Shown one piece after another: positions 1-7,846 of a DNA stretch of 64,000 bases. Position 1 is the first letter of the stretch; every line of letters starts with the position of its first letter. The DNA is from Methylocystis bryophila (GTDB lineage: Bacteria > Pseudomonadota > Alphaproteobacteria > Rhizobiales > Beijerinckiaceae), in contig NZ_AP027149.1 in assembly GCF_027925445.1 (NCBI RefSeq), positions 2,926,501 to 2,990,500 of the forward strand, in the 5' to 3' direction. Position numbers and translations under genes: made by a program. The notes beneath the pieces were generated by a model that ran no database searches, had not been told where the DNA came from, and worked only from the letters and a program-made list of their open reading frames with translations.

Positions 1-1
1 G

Positions 2-76
2 TCGCGAGTCCAACGCCTGATTGTCGAGGCTGTCGAGAGCGCCAAGGCAAGCAGATTCACCAGGCTTCCGGAGTGA
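2..76 (+). CDS. C-terminal end of an upstream gene (partial)
   Basis: The second forward frame is open from the window edge and ends at a TGA at 74-76. It encodes 24 residues rich in basic and helix-forming amino acids (the end reads TRLPE). The stop is followed after one codon, in the same frame, by the TTG start of the next gene, so the two would be translationally coupled. Too little is visible to name a family. A partner of the following nucleotidyltransferase-fold gene, such as a HEPN or antitoxin protein, is possible but is only inference. Confidence 0.35.
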   Translation, partial: SRVQRLIVEAVESAKASRFTRLPE

Positions 77-79
77 TCC

Positions 80-688
80 TTGAGACCCGCTGACATAGAA
101 AAGCAGAATCGTTTTTTGCTGCGGCGGCAACACGATTTTCGTAGGGCTGCGGATATCGTCACTGACGCGCTGATGGGTTTCGAGGAAGTCGAAGCCGTCG
201 CGGTGATCGGGTCAGTGGCCAAGCCATTGTGGAAGGAGCTCCCGCGGTTCCGCGAATTCCGTCGCGCCGGCATTACTGTCTGGCATGAATGCAAGGATCT
301 CGATCTGGCGGTATGGATTTCGTCGCAGCATAGGCTCGATGCTCTCCGTCGCGCCCGGGATTCGGCCCTGCGGAGGGGATATGAGAGGGGAGGGGGGCCG
401 AGCATTGCTGATCACCAAGTCGAACTTTTTTTGATTGAACCGGGCAGCGATCGATATCTGGGACGGCTATGCAATTTCAATAAATGCCCGAGAGACAAGA
501 TGGCATGCCGCGTGCCGGGCTGCGGCGCCATTCCCTTCAACAGATGCGTCGACGGCTTTGCGCCCAGCGCCGATCTGCTGACTTCCGCCTCGTACGCGAA
601 GCTGTATCAACGAGGCGCTGGACGTTTGCGTTCTGCTCTTGACCTACCGGGAGCGGACGAGGCGACCGGGCGGGACAACCTCGCTTGA
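80..688 (+). CDS. Nucleotidyltransferase-fold protein, hypothetical
   Basis: This 202-residue protein has a nucleotidyltransferase-like signature. A VIGSVAKPLW segment (about residues 42-51) is followed by KDLDLAVWI (about 72-80), which resembles the GS...DxD metal-binding core of the pol-beta/MNT superfamily. The C-terminal part holds several cysteines (CNFNKC, CRVPGC) that could bind metal. The TTG start at 80 is supported by a GGAG at 70-73 with 6 bases of spacing, overlapping the end of the upstream gene. The substrate is unknown. Stand-alone enzymes of this fold often act as toxins, antitoxins or antibiotic-modifying enzymes, but nothing here decides among these. Confidence 0.55.
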   Translation: MRPADIEKQNRFLLRRQHDFRRAADIVTDALMGFEEVEAVAVIGSVAKPLWKELPRFREFRRAGITVWHECKDLDLAVWISSQHRLDALRRARDSALRRGYERGGGPSIADHQVELFLIEPGSDRYLGRLCNFNKCPRDKMACRVPGCGAIPFNRCVDGFAPSADLLTSASYAKLYQRGAGRLRSALDLPGADEATGRDNLA

Positions 689-1094
689 ACGTATTTCTCC
701 GCCGCTCAGGGACGCGTCCCCGATCACCTTCCTTGCGAGACGAAGGCCAGCTAAGCTCTGGGGCGTCAGTGCAAATACAATGGTCGCGGAGAACCCATGT
801 ATAACCTGTACGTCGCGAACAAGAACTACTCGTCCTAGTCGCTACGGCTGTTGTGGCGCTCGTTGAAGAACTCAAGCTTCTCGCGGCCATCGTAGCCATA
901 GACCTCAATAGCGACTCGAGCCCCGTAGCGTTGGAAAAGCTCGGCGGCGGAGGAGACCGGGGCGCGCGCTTCTTTCTCGGGATTTGGCCGATGGGCGCAG
1001 GCGTGGATGGAAAGCCAAGAGGGCTGCAAGAAACTGATGCATCTCCTCCAGGACAGGCCCTGCTTGCGGCGCGCTTTGTCAGGAGCATAATGCG
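689..1094. other. Region without a convincing gene
   Basis: About 400 bases between the nucleotidyltransferase-fold gene and the end of the DNA glycosylase gene. Short reading frames exist on both strands. One leftward frame (1125 to 835) ends with a protein-like stretch containing RVAIEVYGYDGREKLEFF, which could be a gene remnant. I do not recognise a family and see no good ribosome binding site. No repeat or structured RNA stands out. Confidence 0.4.
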
Positions 1095-1775
1095 TTAACC
1101 GCTTGGTGTGTGACGTCGCCTGCAAAGATGATCCCCGTCACTGATGTTCAGCGACTTCGGTCCGCTCACAAAGGGGTTGCCCACCGAATAAAATCGCAAC
1201 TGGCGATGCGTCTCCCGCGTGATGCCGATCCTCACGCTCTCGCCGATTTCGCCGGGCTCGTCGTCGTCGTGCGCCAACCACAAAGGCCCTTGGCGGCAGA
1301 GGTCGAGCCCATCGAGGCGACGATCGATGCGCAACGCCTTGGCAAGCCTTCCCGGTCCGCGCGCCAGATCGCGCAGGCGGTCGACGCCGCGATTTGCGCG
1401 CATGATCGCTATACCCTCCAGGGGCTCGAGCGCCCGGATGAGGACGCCCGCTCCGACCCCGGCCGATTCCGCCGAGACATTCAGCATGAACGAGCTGCCA
1501 TAGGTGAAATAGACGTAAGCATGGCCCCTCTCGAGAAAGAGCGAGCGATTGCGCGGCGTCATTCCCCGGTAGGCGTGCGCCGCAGCGTCGCCGACGACAT
1601 AGGCCTCCGTCTCGACGATGCGGCCGCTGACACGGCCTTCAGGCAACGCGCGCGCCACGATCTTGCCGATGAGAAAGCGGGCGAGCGCGATGGTGTCGGC
1701 GGGGAGCGCCGTACGCGCGAGCGGCAGATAGAGGTCCTCATGGCCTTGAGGGTTCAAGGCATCCGCTCGACCCAT
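1095..1775 (-). CDS. DNA-3-methyladenine glycosylase (AAG/MPG family)
   Basis: This cytoplasmic base-excision repair enzyme removes alkylated purines such as 3-methyladenine and hypoxanthine from DNA. The 226-residue product carries the family's RIVETEAYVV motif (about residues 52-61), whose second Glu corresponds to the catalytic acid of the human enzyme. It is followed by the conserved MTPRNRSLF, AYVYFTYGSSFMLN and LIRALEPLEG blocks and by ARGPGRLAKAL, all in family order and spacing. Its ATG lies inside the end of the upstream SnoaL-like gene (22-base overlap), so the two are probably co-translated. It is unrelated to the AlkA fold. The symbol mpg or aag could be used, but bacterial naming varies. 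Confidence 0.93.
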   Translation of the reverse strand: MGRADALNPQGHEDLYLPLARTALPADTIALARFLIGKIVARALPEGRVSGRIVETEAYVVGDAAAHAYRGMTPRNRSLFLERGHAYVYFTYGSSFMLNVSAESAGVGAGVLIRALEPLEGIAIMRANRGVDRLRDLARGPGRLAKALRIDRRLDGLDLCRQGPLWLAHDDDEPGEIGESVRIGITRETHRQLRFYSVGNPFVSGPKSLNISDGDHLCRRRHTPSG

Positions 1776-2134
1776 TGCGCTCGCGAAGGCCCCGGCTCAA
1801 AGGGATCAGCGAAATACTGCGTTTCGCGGGCCACTTTCCCGTCGAGGAACTCCATAACGCTCACGGTGTAGGACGGCCGTCCGTCATAGCTCAAGAGAAA
1901 TTCGGTGATCCAGAGATCCCGCGAGCCGATCATCCGTCGCACAGTGAAGCGTTTGCGGTTCGGTTGCGCGGCGCGAGACGACTGAATGTTCCGCCGCCCG
2001 CGAATGCGCTCGCCCGATTGCGGATATTCGAGCACCGCGTCTTCTCGATAAATATCGTGCTCCGTCTCGAAGTCGTTCGCATCGGAGGCGGCCCAGTGGC
2101 GATCCAGAGCCGTTCGGATGTCGTCGTCTGCCAT
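1754..2134 (-). CDS. SnoaL-like (NTF2-fold) protein
   Basis: The 126-residue protein looks like a single NTF2/SnoaL-like domain. It starts with a helix carrying LDRHWAASDANDF, then IYREDAVLEYPQSGERIRG, a typical SnoaL start in which a Tyr/Asp pair faces the cavity. The later strands contain FLLSYDGRPSYTVSVMEF and the closing QYFADPF. Members are polyketide cyclases, isomerases or proteins of unknown role. It sits 18 bases downstream of the FAD-disulfide reductase gene and overlaps the glycosylase gene, so all three are likely in one transcript. Function cannot be inferred more precisely. Confidence 0.75.
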   Translation of the reverse strand: MADDDIRTALDRHWAASDANDFETEHDIYREDAVLEYPQSGERIRGRRNIQSSRAAQPNRKRFTVRRMIGSRDLWITEFLLSYDGRPSYTVSVMEFLDGKVARETQYFADPFEPGPSRAQWVERMP

Positions 2135-2152
2135 CTGGATCTTCGCTCCTAC

Positions 2153-3529
2153 TCAATCCATCGGTTTCAGATCGCCCAATATCGTCGGCAGCAGCTCGCT
2201 CACCGTCGGATGAATGTGCATCGCGCGCTGCATGATGGTGTAGGGCGCCTTGGCGTACATCACATCGAGGATCGCGTGGACAACCTCGTCGCATCCCGTA
2301 CCGAGCAATGAGGCGCCGAGGAGTTCTCGACTGTCGCCATCGACGAGTATGCGCATGAAGCCTTGCGTCTCGCCCTTTTCGACGGCGCGGGCGACGCGCG
2401 TCATCGGCCGCTCGCCGACCAGCACCCGCCGCCCGCTCTGGCGCGCCTGCGCCAAAGTCATGCCAACGCGGCCCAAGGGCGGGTCGATGTAAAGGGCATA
2501 GGCGGTCAAACGATCGCTCACTTTGCGCGGATCGTGATCGAGCAAATTCGCGGCGACGATCTCGAAATCATTATAGGCGGTGTGGGTGAAGGCGCCTTTG
2601 CCGTTGCAATCCCCGAGAGCCCAGACGCCGGGCGTCGTGGTCTGCAATTGCTCATCCACGATGATGTAGCCGCGCTCGTCGCAGCGCACGCCGGCCTTGT
2701 CGAGATCCAGATCGTCGGTGTTTGGCCGGCGGCCGACCGCCAGCAACAGATGCGAGCCTTCGACTTCGGGAGCGCCGTCCGCGCAATCGACCTTTACGGC
2801 GATCCCGTCGCCGCGCCTGCCGAGGCTGATGCATTTGGCGTTCAACCTGACATTGACGCCCTCGCGCTCGACGATGTCCTTGATCGCCGCCGACACCTCA
2901 TCGTCCTCACGGGGAACCAGCCGTGGGGCCATTTCGATGATCGTCACCTCGCTGCCAAAGCGGCGGTACATCTGGCCAAACTCGAGGCCAATATAACTGC
3001 CGCCGATAATGATGAGATGGCGCGGCAGGAAATCGACGTCCATCATCGACGAATTGGTCAGGTAGGCCGTCTCGTCTATCCCCGGCATTGCTGGAACGAG
3101 CGCCCGGCCGCCGACATTGATGAAGATTCGTGCGGCGTTCAGCCGCTCGGCACCGATCTGCACGGCTTGCGGCGACACGAAGCGCGCGTGGCCGCGGTAG
3201 AGCGAAATATTTTCGGCCTTTTCGAGGGCGGAGGTGAGCCTGTTCCGCGATGCGGCCACAATCGCGTCCATGCGCGCTTTGACCCGCCGCATGTCGACGC
3301 TGACGTCGCCCTTGATCTCGACGCCATATTCTGCGGAGCGCCGAGCCAGCTGGGCGGCGTAGGCGCTCGCCACCAAGGCCTTGGTCGGGGTGCAGCCGGT
3401 GTTTACGCAAGTGCCGCCGACGAGATGGCGCTCGACGATAGCCGCCTTCATGCCGACTTCGGCCAGGCGGAAGGCTAAAGAGGGGCCAGCTTGGCCGGCG
3501 CCAATGACGATTGCATCGAAGTCGGGCAT
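2153..3529 (-). CDS. FAD-dependent pyridine nucleotide-disulphide oxidoreductase (mercuric reductase/Lpd-like)
   Basis: The 458-residue protein belongs to the class I flavoprotein disulphide reductases. A GxGxxG FAD-binding motif lies at residues 10-15. The redox-active pair C41/C46 sits in GGTCVNTGCTPTK, an NAD(P)H Rossmann motif IIGGSYIGLEFG lies mid-protein, and the C-terminal dimerisation domain has HPTVSELLPT with the catalytic His. It lacks the N-terminal heavy-metal domain and the C-terminal cysteine pair of true MerA, so it is a MerA-like oxidoreductase of unknown disulphide substrate. The start at 3529 is chosen because a GGAGAGG sequence precedes it and the FAD fold begins at once; the open frame extends further upstream. 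It is the likely head of a unit with the SnoaL-like and glycosylase genes. Confidence 0.88.
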   Translation of the reverse strand: MPDFDAIVIGAGQAGPSLAFRLAEVGMKAAIVERHLVGGTCVNTGCTPTKALVASAYAAQLARRSAEYGVEIKGDVSVDMRRVKARMDAIVAASRNRLTSALEKAENISLYRGHARFVSPQAVQIGAERLNAARIFINVGGRALVPAMPGIDETAYLTNSSMMDVDFLPRHLIIIGGSYIGLEFGQMYRRFGSEVTIIEMAPRLVPREDDEVSAAIKDIVEREGVNVRLNAKCISLGRRGDGIAVKVDCADGAPEVEGSHLLLAVGRRPNTDDLDLDKAGVRCDERGYIIVDEQLQTTTPGVWALGDCNGKGAFTHTAYNDFEIVAANLLDHDPRKVSDRLTAYALYIDPPLGRVGMTLAQARQSGRRVLVGERPMTRVARAVEKGETQGFMRILVDGDSRELLGASLLGTGCDEVVHAILDVMYAKAPYTIMQRAMHIHPTVSELLPTILGDLKPMD

Positions 3530-3660
3530 GACAGCCTCTCCAGCGGCACAAGGCGTCAAGTGAATATAAGAACCAGTGACAATAGGGCGAGCCGGACGAG
3601 AAGCCATTTGGCCGCGTCAACGGCTGCGCTCAGAAATGGGATCGGTTCGTCACAGGAGAA

Positions 3661-4317
3661 CTATGGCGCTCTATTTGCCCTGGATCGCAGCGGCGCCTGC
3701 GCGTCTTTGTTCTCGAGCGCGTGATGCGTCAGGGCCTCGAGCTCGACGATGCGTTCCTTCAGAGGTTTCACGAACTGATCGATCTCGTCCTCGGCGTAGC
3801 GCGGGGTGATGTGTTGCGAGCAATTCCAATCGTAGGAATCGATCTCGACTATGAGCCCGCGCTCGACCTTCGAGCCATAGTCCGCGTCGATGAGCAAGTC
3901 CGCGAGGGCGGGGTGGTCGGCGAGATCGATCGACCGGACGCGGCCCAGCAGTTTCAAGCGCGCGCGTCTTGCATAGTCCATGAAGAAGAGCGCGGCGCGA
4001 TCGTCCTGCTCGATATTGCCGAGGCTGATATATTGCCGATTGCCGCGGAAATCGGCGAAGCCGAGCCTTTTCTCGTCTAGGACCCTGACGAAGCCGACAG
4101 GACCACCGCGGTGCTGCAGATAAGGCCAGCCGGAGGCGCTATTGGTCGCCATATAGAAACTATCGCGCATCGCAATGAACGTCTGCTCGCGCGGCGTGAG
4201 CCGGTCTGGCTCGCTCGTCGGCGCGTCGACCCGCGCATAGGCTTGGCGGCTGCCCTGGGCGGCCTGCGCGGCCTTCACCGAAGGCGTGAAGAGCTGATGA
4301 AGATAGCGGCTGGTCAT
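3661..4317 (-). CDS. Pyridoxamine 5'-phosphate oxidase family (flavin-binding) protein
   Basis: This 218-residue protein has the split-barrel FMN-binding fold. The core includes FYMATNSASGWPYLQHRGGP, then LGFADFRGNRQYISLGN and RAALFFMDYARRARLKLLGR, which form the flavin-binding strands of the PPOX-type family. A C-terminal helix after WNCSQHITPRY is typical of the subfamily often found beside thiol or sulphur stress regulators. Its start lies 32 bases after the TetR gene, implying one transcript controlled by that regulator. It could reduce or protect against an electrophile, but the substrate is unknown. Confidence 0.85.
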   Translation of the reverse strand: MTSRYLHQLFTPSVKAAQAAQGSRQAYARVDAPTSEPDRLTPREQTFIAMRDSFYMATNSASGWPYLQHRGGPVGFVRVLDEKRLGFADFRGNRQYISLGNIEQDDRAALFFMDYARRARLKLLGRVRSIDLADHPALADLLIDADYGSKVERGLIVEIDSYDWNCSQHITPRYAEDEIDQFVKPLKERIVELEALTHHALENKDAQAPLRSRANRAP

Positions 4318-4349
4318 GACGACCTCCTTAAAGGGATGGGGCGCTTCGA

Positions 4350-4958
4350 TCAGCGAGATCGTCGCCGCTGGCTCGCGGAGGTCGGCTTTCCACCCGGTCC
4401 GATAAGGTCCTCGGCGAGATTGGCCAAAAAGTTCTTGAAGGGCGCGTTCGACGCGAGCCCGCGCGATAGCACGAGGCTGCCGTGCAGCATCGCCACCACG
4501 CGTTCGGCGCGCGCCCGCGCGACATCGGGAGACTGCCCGCTCTCCTCGGCGAAACCCGCGAAGGCCAAGATGAGCGTCTCAAACATTTGCTTGATCGCCG
4601 CCGCAAAAGGACTGTCCTCGCTGCGCGGCGCCGAAAGCATGTTGAGGAGACAAGCCTCGCGACCGCTCGCGTAAAAGCGATCGAGCTGGCGGACAACCAG
4701 ACGCAGGCGGTCCGCGGGCTCGCCGTCGGCTCGAAGCGGCGCGAGAATATGCGCCTCGTACCATTCGCCCGCGGCGGTAAGCACCTCAGCCGCCATCTGC
4801 CGCTTTCCCCCAGGGAAGCGGTGATAGAGGGCGGCCTTGCTGAGCCCCGTCGCCTCGGACAGGTCGGCGAGCGACGCCCCGGAATAGCCGACCGCTCGGA
4901 AGCAGTGGCTCAGACGGTCGATGAGCTCCTCGTCTTCTATCGATAGGGGTCGCGGCAT
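4350..4958 (-). CDS. TetR family transcriptional regulator
   Basis: A 202-residue repressor-type protein. The N-terminal DNA-binding domain has a helix-turn-helix in ASLADLSEATGLSKAALYHRF (about residues 31-51), followed by the FPGGKRQM linker common in the AcrR/NemR-like group. The C-terminal ligand domain resembles TetR_C-type proteins, with CLLNMLSAP and a final amphipathic helix. The start at 4958 is preferred over an upstream in-frame ATG because the family fold begins at MPRPLS. It is divergent from the DsrE gene and upstream of the PPOX gene. Two matching palindromes lie in the shared promoter region, so autoregulation and control of both sides is likely. The ligand is unknown. Confidence 0.92.
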   Translation of the reverse strand: MPRPLSIEDEELIDRLSHCFRAVGYSGASLADLSEATGLSKAALYHRFPGGKRQMAAEVLTAAGEWYEAHILAPLRADGEPADRLRLVVRQLDRFYASGREACLLNMLSAPRSEDSPFAAAIKQMFETLILAFAGFAEESGQSPDVARARAERVVAMLHGSLVLSRGLASNAPFKNFLANLAEDLIGPGGKPTSASQRRRSR

Positions 4959-4986
4959 GGGGGCTCTCGACAGGGGAGAGATGGGT

Positions 4987-5060
4987 TTCCGATCGATCGG
5001 TAAAAAATGTTTGACACGGGCGCTCGCGAGTGTCAAACAATATATACCGAACGATCGGTA
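4987..5060. promoter_or_regulatory. Divergent promoter region with two TetR-type operators and a central inverted repeat
   Basis: Two sites fit TACCGA-N4-TCGGTA. One at 4987-5002 has a single mismatch (TTCCGA...TCGGTA); one at 5045-5060 is exact. Their centres are 58 bases apart. Between them lies a perfect inverted repeat with 10-base arms, TGTTTGACAC at 5008-5017 and GTGTCAAACA at 5030-5039. It presents a TTGACA -35-like hexamer on each strand, so it could serve both divergent promoters. The most economical reading is that the adjacent TetR protein binds the outer sites and represses both transcripts. This is inference from position and symmetry. Confidence 0.7.
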
Positions 5061-5083
5061 ATTAAAACTCAGAGGAGCTTGCC

Positions 5084-5461
5084 ATGTCAAAGACCGCCAT
5101 CGTCGTTTTTTCCGATCCCAAGCATGGGGGCGAGGAGGCCTTAGGCCGCCTCTTCAACGCCCTGATCCTGACGCTGGAGCTCAAGGAGAAAAGCCAAGAA
5201 GTCGATCTCGTCTTTCAGGGCGCGGGCACGCGCTGGCCGGCCGAGATCGTGAAAGCCGCGCATCCAGCGAACGCGCTTTACAAGGCTGTGGCCGACAAGG
5301 TTGCAGGCGTCTGCGCCGGCTGCGCCGACATTTTCGGCGCGCGCGAAGGCGCGGAGGCGAGCGGCCTCAATCTGATCCGCAATCGCGATATTCCCGGAAC
5401 GTCCGGCGTCATCGATCTCTCGCGCTATCTCGACGAAGGCTACCGGCTCGTCTCCTTCTGA
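5084..5461 (+). CDS. DsrE/DsrF-like family protein
   Basis: The 125-residue protein begins with TAIVVFSDPK, the first strand of the DsrE/DsrF/TusD fold, and contains a C-x-x-C pair (C77, C80) in GVCAGCADIFGA. Proteins of this fold bind or carry sulphur, or act as small cytoplasmic accessory proteins. A good ribosome binding site (AGGAG, 5073-5077) precedes the ATG. It is divergent from, and probably controlled by, the TetR regulator through the operators at 4987-5060, suggesting that the cluster responds to a thiol-reactive or sulphur-related signal. The exact role is unknown. Confidence 0.82.
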   Translation: MSKTAIVVFSDPKHGGEEALGRLFNALILTLELKEKSQEVDLVFQGAGTRWPAEIVKAAHPANALYKAVADKVAGVCAGCADIFGAREGAEASGLNLIRNRDIPGTSGVIDLSRYLDEGYRLVSF

Positions 5462-5525
5462 GTAATGAATAGTGGGGCGCTCGGCGCGGAGCGCACCCTT
5501 GGGGGTCATCGCGGGAAGCGATGTC

Positions 5526-5557
5526 TTGTCCCTCGAACGATTTCGTTCGAGGGACAA
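5526..5557. repeat. Intergenic palindrome, CTCGAACG family
   Basis: Perfect inverted repeat: arms of 15 bases (TTGTCCCTCGAACGA and its complement) around a TT centre. The core CTCGAACGATTTCGTTCGAG matches hairpins at about 19555-19578, 38372-38392 and 51551-51570. It lies downstream of the DsrE gene in a 370-base gene-free stretch (5462-5828). A weaker half-copy of the associated GAGCATGTCACGGAAA element is at about 5642-5660 (GAGAATGTCACGGAAA). It may act as a terminator or is a REP-like dispersed element. Confidence 0.75.
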
Positions 5558-5828
5558 CGCCGGCCGACGGGATCACGCCGCGGTCACGTGGGACATCGGT
5601 GGACGCGGAAAGAGAGCTCGATTCCAAAAGGCGGAATTTTAGAGAATGTCACGGAAATGTGCGCGCTCTGCCCGGCGACGACGAATGCGTCGCATACATG
5701 ATGTATACGTGCGAGAGCAGCCAATCCCAATAGGTGTCTGAGTTCTCGTCGGCGCGCTCGAAGGGGACCCGCCAGACCGCCAGAGATGCATCATTTTCGG
5801 CGCCCTGAAGCGCACGATGGGCTCTCCC

Positions 5829-7595
5829 TCAGAAGCGGAGCCCTAGGCTCAACACGGGGCCGTGCAGAATGGCCTTGATCCCATCTTGCCGGGCGTCGCT
5901 CCCCGTTCTCGAATAGTCAATGCTCAGCGCCCGATAGCCAGCGGAAGCCGTGAGCTTCAGCCCGTTGAATTCGAAGTCCTTCGCATAGCCCCCGTAAAAC
6001 TCCCAGCTGAAGGCGCTGCCAGCCCCGAATCCGCCGATGTCGCCGCGCGCTTCGAAGCGCTGATCCGGCGCGAATTCGTGCCGCGCGCGCAGGCCAATGA
6101 CCGGGTCGACCCATTGCAGCGCCCCCGACCTCGCGTCGACGCGAGCGCCGAGCTGGTTCAGGCCAAGCAGTCGAGAGGTCTCCGCGCCGGCCGCGTCGAG
6201 CTGCAGATCCAGGTCGACGCGCCAGTAGCGCAGGCCCGCATAGGCGTCCAAGCTCGTGACGGAGCTCGCCGCGCCCAGGAACTTCCAGCGCGCGAGCTCA
6301 TAGCTCACGCCCGCCTCGCCGATCGCCATCGTCTGCTTGATATGACCGTCGGCGCTCGCCGCCACGAGAACGTCCGCGAAAGGCGAGCGCAACTGCAGAG
6401 TCGATCCCGAGGCTCGAACCTGCATCCACACGAGATCGCCGTAGACGCCGAAAGGACCGTTGCTCGCTTCGACGCGGCCGGCGAAGTTCAGAGGAAAGGC
6501 GCTCGTCTTCGTCAGAAAGTCGATGAAGGAGAGGTTGCTCCCGGCGGTCTCTCCCCGGGCTGTCATGCTTCCGTTGACGCCAAGCGCCCAGAGATAAGGC
6601 GCGAGGGAGATCCGCCAATCCCCGAGTTGCGGGGCCTCCAGCCTCGCCAAGTCCGGCGAAGCGAGAAGCGGCGTCGCGCCCGCAGGCGTCTTCTCCGCGG
6701 GCACGCTCCAGTCGAGGCGGTAGTTCAGCCCGGCGCGCACGATATTGCCGTCATAGCGCGTCGAAACGTTGGTCGCGTTCGCGAGGAAGATGGGAAGCAG
6801 TCCAAGAACGCTTTGCGCCGCCAGCGGACTGATCTCGGCGTTGGTCAGCGTCTTCGAGCCGAGGTCGTAATAGAGATATTCGATCTTGGCGGAGAGCGCC
6901 GGCGTCAGCGCATATTCGAGGCCGGCGCCCAAGCTCCAGCCGGCGCGGTTCTCGAAGGCGGAGCCCTTGGCCTCGCCGGCGGCGAAGAACGACGGCCTCA
7001 AATTCTGTCCGAAGGAGGCGCTCTCGCTCACCCCGCCGAAGGCGAGGCCGCCAGTCGCATAGACGAGGAGATTGGGCGTCGGAGCGAAGCCCAAACGCCC
7101 CCGCACGGTCGACAGATATTCGAGATTGCGATTGAGCTTCGCGCCAGTGACGGCGGCGGCGGAGAGGCCGAAGATATTCGGGTTCGGAACGATATTGCGC
7201 AAGCCGCCGCCGCCGCGCACGCCTGCGCCCTCGAGGTCAGCCTCGATGCCGGCGACGAAGCGGTCGTGGAACTGCCAATTGTAGCCGAGGCCGCCGCCGG
7301 CCAGGAAGCCGTCGAGATTCGCGCCGGTGAACCCGGAAGCGCTGAGCGCCGAGGCCGGTCCCCAGCCGAGAAGCGATCGGTCGACGAGATTTGCCGAGAG
7401 CGCCGTGATGGAAGGCGAAGCAGACCACGTGTAGCCGAAATCCATGCCGAGATAGAGGCCGGTCCAGGTAAAGGCCGGCGCTGAGACGGGCGCGGCTTTG
7501 ACGGAGGGAAGATCGGCGGCGCGGGCAGGGGGAATCAGCAACTGAAGCGCGGTGGCGCCGAGAAGAATCAGCCCGGGAAAGGGTCTGCGCCGCAT
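5829..7595 (-). CDS. Outer-membrane protein, Omp25-type barrel fused to a second barrel-like domain
   Basis: 588 residues, with a signal peptide (RRRPFPGLILLGATALQLL, cleavage near PARA-AD). The mature start, LPSVKAAPVSAPAFTWTGLY, is the hallmark of the Omp25/immunogenic porin-like family of Rhizobiales. The N-terminal barrel runs to about residue 300 and would close at LNYRLDWSV. A second unit starts near WRISLAPYLWALGVNG (about 328-343). It resembles a separate family of roughly 270-residue outer-membrane proteins and ends in the aromatic LGLRF typical of barrel insertion. A normal Omp25-like protein is about half this length, so this appears to be a fusion. An AAGGA ribosome binding site precedes the ATG. 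Confidence 0.85.
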   Translation of the reverse strand: MRRRPFPGLILLGATALQLLIPPARAADLPSVKAAPVSAPAFTWTGLYLGMDFGYTWSASPSITALSANLVDRSLLGWGPASALSASGFTGANLDGFLAGGGLGYNWQFHDRFVAGIEADLEGAGVRGGGGLRNIVPNPNIFGLSAAAVTGAKLNRNLEYLSTVRGRLGFAPTPNLLVYATGGLAFGGVSESASFGQNLRPSFFAAGEAKGSAFENRAGWSLGAGLEYALTPALSAKIEYLYYDLGSKTLTNAEISPLAAQSVLGLLPIFLANATNVSTRYDGNIVRAGLNYRLDWSVPAEKTPAGATPLLASPDLARLEAPQLGDWRISLAPYLWALGVNGSMTARGETAGSNLSFIDFLTKTSAFPLNFAGRVEASNGPFGVYGDLVWMQVRASGSTLQLRSPFADVLVAASADGHIKQTMAIGEAGVSYELARWKFLGAASSVTSLDAYAGLRYWRVDLDLQLDAAGAETSRLLGLNQLGARVDARSGALQWVDPVIGLRARHEFAPDQRFEARGDIGGFGAGSAFSWEFYGGYAKDFEFNGLKLTASAGYRALSIDYSRTGSDARQDGIKAILHGPVLSLGLRF

Positions 7596-7846
7596 AAATG
7601 CGTGTCCTTGGATCAGTGACGAGCAAGGCCAAAAGCGTCCCGCAACGGGCTGCGCCTGTCAACGAAGTGGGCGGGGGAGCCGGCGCTGCCCATGACGAAT
7701 TCCGGTGAGCGCGCCATTTTTGCAACACTTGGTCCGGCTGCAATCAGCGACGCTCCGGAGAGCATTTAGGGAGGCTTCGAGCTCTCGCCTCTCGCGAAGC
7801 GTCTCGCCGCTTTGCTCCCATAGCGAAAGCGCGATAAACCCGCGCC

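Noticed and set aside
835..1125. Leftward 96-codon frame after the DNA glycosylase gene
   Set aside because: The C-terminal stretch looks protein-like but the first half does not, and no family is recognised; it is mentioned only as a possible remnant.
5862..7484. A 540-codon open frame on the plus strand opposite the outer-membrane protein gene
   Set aside because: It is a shadow of the real leftward gene: Arg/Ala-rich, no family similarity, no ribosome binding site. The same applies to long frames opposite metG, the disulphide reductase, mazG, the F0 genes, ispDF and recJ.
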